Shown here: piece by piece, positions 6,871-14,152 of the stretch
Layout: every line of letters starts with the position of its first letter
Position numbering within the stretch: the first letter of the stretch is position 1
Source: an uncultured Akkermansia sp.
GTDB lineage: Bacteria > Verrucomicrobiota > Verrucomicrobiia > Verrucomicrobiales > Akkermansiaceae
DNA length: 14,152 nt
Assembly: GCA_904501955.1 (NCBI GenBank)
Contig: CAJGCY010000058.1
Location: 1-14,152 of the forward strand
Reading direction: 5' to 3'
Translations under genes and position numbers: made by a program
Notes under the pieces: generated by a model
The model's database searches: none
Told to the model about the DNA's origin: nothing
Seen by the model: the letters and a program-made list of their open reading frames with translations, nothing else

Positions 6871-8784
6871 TCAGAACTTAACGGAGGGATCCACCGGCAC
6901 CGTGGACGGAGCCGTGGGCAGAGAGCCGGAACCGGGGGTAGACTTGAAGATATCATCCGGGTCCTCATGGCCGAAGATGTCTTTATCGCTCTGCCCCGGG
7001 GTGGCAAAGATGTCATCCTCATCATTCTTTTTCGCGGGTTTCGGAGCGGGGGAAGAGGGGGAAGCACTGCCACCTTCACGCTGTGCGCGCTCAGCCTCTC
7101 GCTTAGAGCGCTCATGCTGAGAAAGGATTTCGTCCACGTTGATATTTTTCTTACGCACCAATTGATTACGGGAATCAGACTGAGCGAGCTCAAGCGCCTC
7201 ACTGTCATCCTGCGGGAGCAGCGCGGAACCGGAAAGCGTGGTGGTGAAGGTGCAGCGGTGCTTGTTGGCGGGGTCTTCCGCGAAGATGGGGTCAATGATA
7301 CCATCCTCATACTCATAGCTGAGCACCTTTTTGGGGAGGGAGTATACCAGCTGACCGCTCAGGGGGAAATCCACCGCACCGGCGTCACCGGCAGCCTTGC
7401 CGATGGTGATGTGACCATGCAGGGCAACATCCGTGGTGCCCTTCTCTTCCATACCGCCGGGGGCTATGGTAAGAGTCATGGACTGAGCGTCTTGGCTGAG
7501 CTTCACCACCGCTTGAGTGAACGCCAGGGAGGAGTACTTGCGGTTCTGGATTTCATCCACAATATGCTTCGAGTATACACACCTGCCCTTGAGGTCGGCA
7601 TCCTTGAAAATGACATTGGCCAAGAAAATCTCACCGCTGAACTGCACAGGAGCCCCATCCTCAGAGAGGCGCATCTCCACCGTGGTCTCACTCTCCACAG
7701 CATTTGCAAGAAGCTCCGCATCGAAAATTCGATCAAACAAGCCCTGAGTCAGCAAGCTGAACGGCAGCGCAGAGGCCTCCACCTTGAACGGGCCGTACAG
7801 GCTTTCCCCACCGCCGATGCGGCCCAACAAGGTAAAGTCAGACACGGCAAGCTCGCGTTTCTCCGCGTAGGAGGCATCAGCGCCGCCCTTGGAGCCGGAG
7901 GGATAGAGGGATTTGTTGATTTCTTGGCAGTTGATGCGGATATCTTCCACACAAACCGAGGTGATGAAAGCCTTGGCATCCAAGAGGTTGAACTTGTAGG
8001 ACTTCTCGCGCGCGAGGTCCTTACCCATGCCGGCAAAGGCAATGGTACCGCCATTGAAGGTAACGACGTGATTGGAAGCGGAAGACTCATACATGCGAGC
8101 CTCAGCATTGCGGATGAGCACGGGAGAAGCGGAGTCCTCCCCCATGGTGAGGTTAAACTTCTTGCAGAGGACATTGCGCACACTCCACAGGGAATCTTCC
8201 CCCTGCCAGCGCGGGATATTCAGCGTTTTCACCGCACGGTTAAGGCGAATGTGAGCGGAACTGATTTCCACATTGTCAGAGGTATAGCAACCGGTGAAGA
8301 ACGAGGAGAGAGAGAGCGGCATCGTCACGCCATCCAACTCAACGGATTGCAGCACGCTGCTCTTCGGGAACACCGCCTCTACGCGGTCCACGCTCAGCGT
8401 CATACCATCCATACGGGCATTCACCAAACGCACAGACTCAGCCCCCCAAGCTTGGCACAGCTCTTGCTGTTTTTCCGCCAGGTAAGACTCTGAAGCCATG
8501 GCAGACATGCGGTAAGACATGAAGGCAAAAGCACCGCCCAAAATCAGCAAAAGGGCAACCAGAGAAATAAGGAATTGACGGCGCGCGCGCACCTTCTTTT
8601 CCTCATTGGTCACCATTACCTTACGTTTTTTTGTAACGCGCACCACCTTCGTACCGTCGGGGCGCACCACCACCTCCCTTTTCTTTTCCTTGGAGGGGCG
8701 GTCATTATTAAGCTGGTTAATTATATTGCGCACCTGAGAGTCGTCACCCTCACGTGTGTATTTATCATCTTCTATTTTACTCAT
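6871..8784 (-). CDS. Large single-pass membrane protein, AsmA-like beta-rich periplasmic part (637 aa)
   Basis: No confident family can be named. Residues 1-70 are cytoplasmic and strongly charged (KEKKREVVVRPDG, KKVRARR). One membrane helix lies at 71-91 (FLISLVALLLILGGAFAFMSY), so the rest is extracytoplasmic with N-in topology. Residues about 110-550 read as alternating beta strands with repeated phrases such as VELDGVTMPLSL and AHIRLNRAVKTLNIP, resembling AsmA-like or DUF748-type lipid-transport or envelope-assembly proteins; this is inference. The C-terminal 90 residues are disordered, Pro/Ser/Asp-rich, with three DIF motifs (EDDIF 589-593, DKDIF 600-604, PDDIF 609-613). The gene starts 12 nt after the secretin stop and ends 8 nt before the acyltransferase, so a shared envelope role with the secretin is likely. 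Confidence 0.75.
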   Translation of the reverse strand: MSKIEDDKYTREGDDSQVRNIINQLNNDRPSKEKKREVVVRPDGTKVVRVTKKRKVMVTNEEKKVRARRQFLISLVALLLILGGAFAFMSYRMSAMASESYLAEKQQELCQAWGAESVRLVNARMDGMTLSVDRVEAVFPKSSVLQSVELDGVTMPLSLSSFFTGCYTSDNVEISSAHIRLNRAVKTLNIPRWQGEDSLWSVRNVLCKKFNLTMGEDSASPVLIRNAEARMYESSASNHVVTFNGGTIAFAGMGKDLAREKSYKFNLLDAKAFITSVCVEDIRINCQEINKSLYPSGSKGGADASYAEKRELAVSDFTLLGRIGGGESLYGPFKVEASALPFSLLTQGLFDRIFDAELLANAVESETTVEMRLSEDGAPVQFSGEIFLANVIFKDADLKGRCVYSKHIVDEIQNRKYSSLAFTQAVVKLSQDAQSMTLTIAPGGMEEKGTTDVALHGHITIGKAAGDAGAVDFPLSGQLVYSLPKKVLSYEYEDGIIDPIFAEDPANKHRCTFTTTLSGSALLPQDDSEALELAQSDSRNQLVRKKNINVDEILSQHERSKREAERAQREGGSASPSSPAPKPAKKNDEDDIFATPGQSDKDIFGHEDPDDIFKSTPGSGSLPTAPSTVPVDPSVKF

Positions 8785-8796
8785 GGGATTCAGTCA

Positions 8797-11319
8797 TCAG
8801 GGATTATCCGTAGCCTGAGACGGGCGCTCACCGGTTCTGACATCGCGACCGGTCGGGTCAACCACATCTACCTTTGCAAAGTAAATCAGGGCCTTGCGAA
8901 CACGTTGCTCACCTTCGGAGCGGAAGAGGCGCCCCACCAAGGGAAGATCCCCCAGCACGGGTACTTTATCCTCAAAGCGTACGTACTTGGCCTCCTTCAA
9001 CCCGCCCATCACCAGCACAGAGCCAGGCACAAGCGTAATCTTCGTGTTTTGCACGTAGCGCTTGATCATCGGCTGCAGAATGTAGTTGGGGGAAAGCTCG
9101 AAGTAGTGAATTTCACCGGAACCATCCCACTGAGCCGTATTGATGGGGGAGCCCCAGTTAATGAAGCCCTCAAACTCATTGGTGGTGGTGGTCAAAGCAA
9201 GTGTCACAAACTGCCCGTTTTCGGAAATCTCAGCACTGTGCACCTGCAAAATGGTACCGAAACCACCTATGGCATCATCCGTCATGCCAAAGCGCACAAA
9301 GTCCGTCGGGATAGCACCGGTAGCAATCGTGGAGCCACTGGAGCTGCTACCGTTGTTATTGTTGTTATTGTTGTTATTGTTATTATTGTTATTATTGTTG
9401 TTGTTATAGAAATTACCGGAAGAAGAAGAAATCTGGGAGGGGTCCCAAGTTTCCGGGAAGAACATTTCCGTAACATCAGCAAAGGTCACCTGCTCTTCCA
9501 TACCCGGGCTGAAGATAACGCGGGGGTTACGCAAGAGGTCCACCCCCTTACGCTGGGAGAGACCGTTCATCATGAAGGTGACGTCCACAGCGCTCCACAC
9601 GCCACGGATACCGAAAATACTGGGGGAACGCTCAGCGATACCGCTGTTATAGCCGGACACACTACCACGGGAGATGAGGTGGTCCATACCATCCGGGGAA
9701 AGCACCTGCGTACCGCTGCGCAAACCGCTGGTCACGCCTTGGGGCATATTGGGCGGCTGAGTAGTGCCGGCGAACATGGGGATACCCGTTGCGGTAGAGG
9801 CAGCCTGCTCTGCACCACCGGCAGCTTGCAGCTCACCCTTGAGGTTTACGTTGAACAGCCAGTCAAAGCCGAGTTGCTCCAGGTCGTCCTCTGTGACTTC
9901 CATCATGATGACGTTGAGGACAATCTGGCGCTGTTCCTGCAGCGGCTCATTCAGGAGGTCCTGAATCTCCTCCATATTATAAGCCGTATTGCGCACATGC
10001 AATTGACGGCTGGAGGGGGAATAACGGGCTGTTGCACCATTCGGGAAAGAGATACCCATGGACTTGAGCGCCTGAGCGGGGTTCACACGGCGCACCTTGA
10101 TGCGGCCGTCCTCATCATCCATACCGTCTTCTTCATCCTCCGACTCCTCATCAGCAGTAGCGGAGTCAAAGAAATGGGGCGGCACGGTGAAGGTACGGTC
10201 AATCAGGGGGCCGAAATCCTTGCCGGAGAAAGAGAGCTCTACACCGGTGGTCGTGTAATAGTAGCTGACACCGAGCTGGGAGGAAAGAATATCCAGCACC
10301 TCCTTCACGGACACATCCGTGAGCTTGAGGGTAATGGTGCGGCTCATAATCTCCTTGTACCCGGGGGAATCCGGAGCACCGAAATTGGTTGTAAGGTTAA
10401 TGGCGCGGCCTACAGAGGTGCCATTGGCCTCAAAGCGTCGGATTTGGTTCTGCAAAGCCTCCAACACATCCGTAATGCCGGCATCCTCAAACACAATGCT
10501 GGGGAGCACCATCTCCGCCAAGCCGGTAGCAAAGGCATCTTGCAGCTCCGTATCCACTCCGGCCACCACGGGCGTGGCGTTGGAGGTGTCTACATCATCA
10601 GGGGAGCCATCCGTGGGCAGCGTGACCCACTGCTGATCCACATCCGCCAGCATACCGGCGCGCGTCGCATTGCGAGCAGCGTTGTAATAGGCAGCTTTGC
10701 GCTGAGTGGCAAGCTCTATACCGCGCTGAGCGGCACTGTTGTACGCATCATACTTAGCGACAGACTCAAACGTGGTGATGGCTTCATCAAACTTACCGAG
10801 CTCCAGATAACCGTGACCAAGCTCCAACAGGCGGCGCACCTCCTCCACATCACCCACGTGGCGGGGAGACAGCGCAGGATTGGTGCGCTGGGCATCCAAG
10901 GTATAGGTAAGCTCCACCTGGGCGCGTTTGTTCTCCGGTGAAAGTGAAATGGCCTCACGCAGGAAAGAAATTGCCTCATCACGGCGCCCCACCAAACGGT
11001 AATCTATTGCCTTCGCAATCAGTGCATCAGACAAGCTATCACGTATAAACTTAGCAAAAGCGGTCGTGTTGGGAGATACCGGCAACACTTTGAGAGCGTC
11101 GCGGTAATGTTTCTCGGCATCCGTATAGCGTTTCGCCTGGTAGGCCAAGCGGGCTTCTTGCACGGATTGGCGGGCGTCTCTGACTGCCATCTCATGGCGT
11201 GCAGCTTCTGCACGGGCGGTGGCATCCGTGGTTTCTTGAGCGAAAGCTAACGGCGCTGTGGACAAGCCGCCCATAGCGATCAGTGAAAGAATGGAAGCAC
11301 GAGAAAACGGTCTCATCAT
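8797..11319 (-). CDS. Secretin (GspD/PilQ-type outer-membrane channel) with N-terminal TPR region
   Basis: Outer-membrane secretin of a type II secretion or type IV pilus-like system. I choose the ATG at 11319 (840 aa) over an upstream GTG at 11361 (854 aa): it gives a classical signal peptide (MMRPFSR, then a hydrophobic core ending APLAFA before QE), and the GTG overlaps a candidate -35 box. Numbering from 11319: TPR-like helices at about 45-130 and 160-215; an STN/N0-type domain at about 272-370; an acidic insert rich in Asp/Glu at 388-406; an N1-like domain at 410-460; secretin domain at 465-825, with LRNPRVIFSPGMEEQVTF and VPVLGDLPLVGRLFR. A run of 18 Asn sits at 639-656. First gene of a four-gene operon. 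No ATPase, PilM/N/O or pilin gene adjoins it in this window. Verrucomicrobial pilus-like secretins of this layout are known. Confidence 0.9.
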   Translation of the reverse strand: MMRPFSRASILSLIAMGGLSTAPLAFAQETTDATARAEAARHEMAVRDARQSVQEARLAYQAKRYTDAEKHYRDALKVLPVSPNTTAFAKFIRDSLSDALIAKAIDYRLVGRRDEAISFLREAISLSPENKRAQVELTYTLDAQRTNPALSPRHVGDVEEVRRLLELGHGYLELGKFDEAITTFESVAKYDAYNSAAQRGIELATQRKAAYYNAARNATRAGMLADVDQQWVTLPTDGSPDDVDTSNATPVVAGVDTELQDAFATGLAEMVLPSIVFEDAGITDVLEALQNQIRRFEANGTSVGRAINLTTNFGAPDSPGYKEIMSRTITLKLTDVSVKEVLDILSSQLGVSYYYTTTGVELSFSGKDFGPLIDRTFTVPPHFFDSATADEESEDEEDGMDDEDGRIKVRRVNPAQALKSMGISFPNGATARYSPSSRQLHVRNTAYNMEEIQDLLNEPLQEQRQIVLNVIMMEVTEDDLEQLGFDWLFNVNLKGELQAAGGAEQAASTATGIPMFAGTTQPPNMPQGVTSGLRSGTQVLSPDGMDHLISRGSVSGYNSGIAERSPSIFGIRGVWSAVDVTFMMNGLSQRKGVDLLRNPRVIFSPGMEEQVTFADVTEMFFPETWDPSQISSSSGNFYNNNNNNNNNNNNNNNNNNGSSSSGSTIATGAIPTDFVRFGMTDDAIGGFGTILQVHSAEISENGQFVTLALTTTTNEFEGFINWGSPINTAQWDGSGEIHYFELSPNYILQPMIKRYVQNTKITLVPGSVLVMGGLKEAKYVRFEDKVPVLGDLPLVGRLFRSEGEQRVRKALIYFAKVDVVDPTGRDVRTGERPSQATDNP
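9352..9405 (-). repeat. Poly-asparagine codon repeat inside the secretin
   Basis: Eighteen consecutive Asn codons, mostly in a 9-bp period of AAT-AAC-AAC, then mixed. It lies between two secretin-core segments and is followed in the protein by a Gly/Ser run. Trinucleotide repeats of this type can slip in replication. Confidence 0.95.
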
Positions 11320-11332
11320 GGTAAGTGCACTT

Positions 11333-11361
11333 ATCTTACCAAATTGCATAAGCAAAGTCAC
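11333..11361 (-). promoter_or_regulatory. Candidate sigma-70 promoter of the secretin operon
   Basis: On the - strand, GTGACT (11356-11361) and TAAGAT (11333-11338) are separated by 17 bp. Each matches the consensus at 4 of 6 positions. The start of transcription would be near 11326, only about 7 nt before the ATG at 11319. Confidence 0.4.
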
Positions 11362-11425
11362 TCATAAAGTGAGACAGAATGCAAAAAAATAATTAAAAAC
11401 GGCAATTCGCGCCCCGGAATATGCG

Positions 11426-11488
11426 AAAAAAGCAAAGGCACCGCCCTCGGAATCGCCGTGTTTAGCGGCAAAACAGAGGTACGGTGCC
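11426..11488 (-). terminator. Terminator downstream of rpoD
   Basis: On the - strand GGCACCG (11488-11482) pairs with CGGTGCC (11443-11437), with an inner hairpin GCCG/CGGC (11466-11469 with 11455-11458), then TTTGC and a T6 run (A tract 11426-11431). The long loop makes it a branched terminator. It separates rpoD from the secretin operon. Confidence 0.6.
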
Positions 11489-11514
11489 CGGTGCGGGGCT
11501 TACTCAGCTACGCA

Positions 11515-13842
11515 TCAATTATTCGTCGTATCCAAGAAGCCCTTGATGCAGCCGATTCGCGTAGGATGACGCAGCTTACGGAGGGCTTTGGCCTCAATCT
11601 GGCGAATACGCTCACGAGTTACGTTGAATTGGCGGCCCACTTCTTCAAGCGTACGGGGATTACCGTCACGCAGGCCGAAGCGCTGCTCAATCACGGCACG
11701 CTCACGCTCATTCAGCGTATTCAGCACGCCGGAAAGCTTCTCACGCAAGGAGTTGAACGCAGCGCCATCCATGGGGTTCTCTGCGCTCTTATCCTCCAAG
11801 AAGTCACCGAAGGAGGTATCATCGGAGTCACCCACAGGCTGCTGCATAGAGATGGGCTGCTGAGCCATCTTGAGCACACCGCGGACACGCTCCACCTGCA
11901 TACCGCTTTCGGCAGCAATCTCTTCCGGCGTAGGCTCACGGCCGAAATCCTGCACCAGCTTCTTCTGCACACGCATGAGCTTGTTGATGGTCTCAATCAT
12001 GTGCACGGGGATGCGAATCGTGCGGGCTTGGTCCGCAATGGAGCGGGTGATGGCCTGGCGAATCCACCACGTAGCATAGGTGGAGAACTTGTAACCACGG
12101 CGGTACTCGAACTTCTCCACCGCTTTCATCAAGCCCATGTTACCCTCCTGAATAAGGTCCAAGAAAGCCAAGCCACGGTTCGTGTATTTCTTAGCGATGG
12201 AAATCACGAGGCGCAGGTTCGCCTCAATCATATCCTTTTTCGCATCCTTGGCAGCCTTCATGGCCTGCTTCATGGCCTGATAATTCTCCTTGAACTCAGG
12301 GATGGGCATCCAGAGCTGAACCTCATACTCAGCGATGGCGTCTTTGTACTCCTTGCTGTCATGAGCCCCCTCATACTGACGAGTGAGCTTCATGATGCGC
12401 TGGCGAATCTCACGCAAGCGAGCCACAAAGTCCTCATACACCTTCCCCTTGAAGGAGAACTTACGGTACATGACATCCAAGGTCTCCAGAATGGAGTTAA
12501 ACTCCTTCTGTGCGGCCTCCACCCCCTTATTGCGGCGGCGGGCACGGCGCAGGTTGTTGTAAGCAGCCTGAGCGTCATCATGCAGGTCATATACCTTATT
12601 GATAAGGGGCTGAATCTCCTTGAAATACTGATCGCGGTGGTCGATATTCTTATCTGCCACCACTCGGTCGAAGCGCTCTTTATTCTGCAGAATGCGCTGA
12701 GCGGTCTCCAAGTAGAGCATGGCCACCACGCCGAACTTATGCAGGCGGGTTTGAAGCTCATTCTCCGCGCGGTCAATGCTGATGGAAAGGCTCACCTCTT
12801 GCTCACGCTTGAGGAGGTCCTTCTGCCCCATTTGCTTGAGGTACATGCGCACCGGGTCATCCAAGATGTCCAGCTTGGCTTCCATCTTCTCGTTCTCATC
12901 CTCCTCACCGGAGTTGATGAGGTTCTGACGAGCGGCAATGATGTCCACATCCGACGCATCAATGATATCAAAATCCATCCCGCGCAGACGCTCGATGATA
13001 ATCTCATGGTCCGTCGGGTTAATCATGTCATGCGGCAGCACTTCATTGATGTCATCATAGGTCAGGTAGCCCTGCTCGGAGGCGAGCGTCACCAGCCCCT
13101 TCATCTTCTCCTTCACCACGGGAGTATCCACCAAGCTACCGTTCTTACCGCCTTTTATCTTCAGGTCAGCGGCGGAAATCGGAGCAATCGCGACGGACTC
13201 ATCGCGCACCTCCACGCCGATGGCGTGCAGGCGCTCAAACAAGCGCTCCTGGTCTTGGTCTTCATACCCATCCATGGGCAGAGAAGAGAAAATATCATCA
13301 TCCGTCACGTAGCCATTGTTCTTCTTGGCCAGAGCGAGCAGATTTTTGAACGCAGCCTTCAGCGTGATGTCATCCGGGAAGAACTCCTGCAGTTCCTTGG
13401 AGGTGATGCGGGGCGGAGAGAAAGTCTTGCGGCGACGGGAACGATTCTTGGCAGCTTCATCCATAGCAGCCAGCTCATCCGCAGTGGGCGTAAGCTCCAC
13501 AGCGGTCTCCGTCTCATTCTTCTTAACTTCGGGTGCCTTCTTCGGCTCCGGCTTCTTCTCTACCGGCTTGGAAGCAGGCTTTTTCGTCTCAGGCTTTTTC
13601 TCTGCCACAGCCTTTGCGGGGGCTTTCTTAGCAGCAGGAGCAGCCTTGGATGCATTTTTAGGAGTAGTTGTAGTGGCAGGTTTCTCGTTTTTCTTAGCTG
13701 CGACGGGCTTTTTCACCTCAGCTTTCACCTCGGGCTTCTTGGGGGAAGCTTTGGCTTTCGCGGTTTTAGCGGAAGCGCTTTTGGTGGAAGACTTTGCCGC
13801 ATCCGACTTGGCGGAACCTGCTTTATTTTTGGTTGTAGACAT
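11515..13842 (-). CDS. rpoD: Primary RNA polymerase sigma factor RpoD (sigma-70)
   Basis: Housekeeping sigma factor of 775 residues, longer than E. coli RpoD (613). Residues 1-115 are a Lys/Ala/Pro-rich disordered tail. Two region-1.1-like domains follow in tandem: about 157-215 (AFKNLLALAKKNNGYVTDDD, then SSLP) and 243-297 (KMKGLVTLASEQGYLTYDD, then EVLP). Region 1.2 is at 328-350 (DDPVRMYLKQMGQ), then a non-conserved helical insert, region 2 at about 542-615 with GYKFSTYATWWIRQAITRS (the -10 recognition helix), region 3 at about 620-690, and region 4 at 705-770 with LEEVGRQFNVTRERIRQIE for the -35. All DNA-contact segments look intact. The gene stands alone, with two candidate promoters upstream and a terminator downstream. 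No Shine-Dalgarno sequence precedes its ATG. Confidence 0.97.
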   Translation of the reverse strand: MSTTKNKAGSAKSDAAKSSTKSASAKTAKAKASPKKPEVKAEVKKPVAAKKNEKPATTTTPKNASKAAPAAKKAPAKAVAEKKPETKKPASKPVEKKPEPKKAPEVKKNETETAVELTPTADELAAMDEAAKNRSRRRKTFSPPRITSKELQEFFPDDITLKAAFKNLLALAKKNNGYVTDDDIFSSLPMDGYEDQDQERLFERLHAIGVEVRDESVAIAPISAADLKIKGGKNGSLVDTPVVKEKMKGLVTLASEQGYLTYDDINEVLPHDMINPTDHEIIIERLRGMDFDIIDASDVDIIAARQNLINSGEEDENEKMEAKLDILDDPVRMYLKQMGQKDLLKREQEVSLSISIDRAENELQTRLHKFGVVAMLYLETAQRILQNKERFDRVVADKNIDHRDQYFKEIQPLINKVYDLHDDAQAAYNNLRRARRRNKGVEAAQKEFNSILETLDVMYRKFSFKGKVYEDFVARLREIRQRIMKLTRQYEGAHDSKEYKDAIAEYEVQLWMPIPEFKENYQAMKQAMKAAKDAKKDMIEANLRLVISIAKKYTNRGLAFLDLIQEGNMGLMKAVEKFEYRRGYKFSTYATWWIRQAITRSIADQARTIRIPVHMIETINKLMRVQKKLVQDFGREPTPEEIAAESGMQVERVRGVLKMAQQPISMQQPVGDSDDTSFGDFLEDKSAENPMDGAAFNSLREKLSGVLNTLNERERAVIEQRFGLRDGNPRTLEEVGRQFNVTRERIRQIEAKALRKLRHPTRIGCIKGFLDTTNN

Positions 13843-13861
13843 GTGTAATATGATAATATTT

Positions 13862-13893
13862 GACTATAGTCCTAGCCTTACACATTTTGTCAA
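13862..13893 (-). promoter_or_regulatory. Candidate proximal promoter of rpoD (P2) with palindrome
   Basis: On the - strand, TTGACA (13888-13893) stands 19 bp before TATAGT (13863-13868), or 17 bp before a weaker ACTATA. The -10 lies in a perfect 10-bp palindrome GACTATAGTC (13862-13871), which might be an operator. Transcription would start about 14 nt before the rpoD ATG. Confidence 0.45.
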
Positions 13894-13916
13894 GTGTTTG
13901 GCAAAATGCGTGAGTC

Positions 13917-13945
13917 TGTATACACCATATTATACCACATGTCAA
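13917..13945 (-). promoter_or_regulatory. Candidate distal promoter of rpoD (P1)
   Basis: A consensus -35 TTGACA (13940-13945) and TATACA (13917-13922) are separated by exactly 17 bp on the - strand. This is the best promoter match in the window. The leader to the rpoD ATG would be about 68 nt. Confidence 0.7.
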
Positions 13946-13955
13946 CCCACCAATC

Positions 13956-13966
13956 GTCATTATGAC
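13956..13966. promoter_or_regulatory. Operator-like palindrome upstream of rpoD P1
   Basis: GTCAT-T-ATGAC is a perfect 5+1+5 palindrome ending 11 bp upstream of the P1 -35 box. It lies in the divergent spacer between rpoD and the next gene. Position suits an activator site, but no regulator can be named. Confidence 0.3.
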
Positions 13967-14031
13967 ACACTTTCCCGCAAATAATCACATTTTTTCACCT
14001 CAAAGTGCCGTAAGCATGCCGAACTTTAGCC

Positions 14032-14061
14032 TTGCGCCTGAGGGGGAGAACATGGTAGAAT
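14032..14061 (+). promoter_or_regulatory. Candidate promoter of the right-edge gene
   Basis: TTGCGC (14032-14037) and TAGAAT (14056-14061) are separated by 18 bp. The ATG at 14069 is 8 nt past the -10, so the message would be leaderless or nearly so. Confidence 0.45.
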
Positions 14062-14068
14062 GGCATAT

Positions 14069-14152
14069 ATGAGACGACTTCTACACTGTGCTGTCATAGC
14101 AGCACTCTGCAGTTACAGCCCGGCATCAACAAGTGCCCCCGCGGCACCGCAA
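14069..14152 (+). CDS. Start of a secreted protein, 3' partial
   Basis: Only the first 28 codons are in the window, open to the right edge. The translation begins MRRLLHCAVIAALC and continues through a small-residue stretch to APAAPQ. Two arginines, a hydrophobic core and an Ala/Ser-rich end make it a typical Sec signal peptide; the cysteine at position 14 lacks a standard lipobox. The ATG lies right after a candidate -10 box. The mature protein is outside the window, so no function can be stated. It is transcribed divergently from rpoD. Confidence 0.6.
   Translation, partial: MRRLLHCAVIAALCSYSPASTSAPAAPQ

Noticed and set aside
6967..8493. A 508-codon open frame antisense to the large membrane protein gene
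   Set aside because: In register with the sense codons, no promoter or motif support, and it opposes a tightly packed operon.
9352..9405. Trinucleotide repeat as part of a CRISPR or other array
   Set aside because: It has no spacers and is an in-frame Asn codon run within a complete secretin gene.
8575..10941. A 788-codon open frame antisense to the secretin gene
   Set aside because: Same in-register codon-bias effect; low-complexity translation rich in His, Gly and Ile/Val without motifs.
11319..11361. Secretin start at the upstream GTG (854 aa)
   Set aside because: It adds 14 residues before an otherwise ideal signal peptide and overlaps the candidate promoter; the ATG at 11319 fits better.
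11458..13848. A 796-codon open frame antisense to rpoD
   Set aside because: It is exactly in register with rpoD codons; it stays open because the sense gene avoids TTA, CTA and TCA codons. The translation has no domain pattern, while rpoD is unmistakable.
14052..14072. A six-codon upstream frame with GGGGGAG in front, its stop overlapping the right-edge ATG as ATGA
   Set aside because: The candidate -10 box (14056-14061) lies inside it, so it would not be transcribed from that promoter. Kept only as a remote leader-peptide possibility.

Overview
The window looks like a chromosomal stretch from a Verrucomicrobia-type (PVC group) bacterium, possibly related to Akkermansia. The grounds are the overall gene style, a long primary sigma factor with a lysine/alanine/proline-rich N-terminal tail, a secretin with an N-terminal TPR region, and the near absence of Shine-Dalgarno sequences in front of otherwise clear genes. 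The assignment is inferred from protein character only, so genus level is uncertain.

Layout. (1) Bases 1-4703, + strand: the early (transposition) module of a Mu-like transposable phage or its remnant. It holds a MuA-type transposase cut by the left edge, a MuB-type AAA ATPase, two small unknown proteins, a Gam-like DNA-end-binding protein and a GemA/gp16-like protein. From the second small gene on, the starts overlap the previous stops as ATGA. The module closes with a strong terminator whose loop contains the last stop codon. No late, lysis, head or tail genes follow. (2) Bases 4704-5260: a non-coding boundary with several short tandem repeats (possible element end), then a tRNA-Ser(GGA) gene on the - strand with its own promoter and terminator, then the terminator of folD. 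(3) Bases 5282-11319, - strand: a tightly spaced operon (gaps 12, 8 and 12 nt) reading secretin, large single-pass membrane protein, DUF374-type acyltransferase, folD. The first three are envelope genes; FolD is one-carbon metabolism. (4) Bases 11426-13945, - strand: rpoD, the primary sigma factor, with a terminator downstream and two candidate promoters upstream. (5) Bases 14032-14152, + strand: promoter and first 28 codons of a secreted protein running off the right edge.

How it works together. The Mu-like genes would carry out replicative transposition (A and B), protect DNA ends (Gam) and adjust host expression (GemA). The host side pairs a housekeeping sigma factor with an envelope operon whose secretin should form an outer-membrane channel. 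Candidate sigma-70 promoters (TTGACA/TATAAT-like) fit the RpoD encoded here, whose -10 recognition helix is close to the classical one. Several start sites lie only 0 to about 14 nt downstream of predicted transcription starts, which suggests very short leaders. The most notable points are the transposition module without late genes, the Asp-Glu-Glu-like active site of its transposase, two tandem region-1.1-like domains in RpoD, and an 18-asparagine tract in the secretin.
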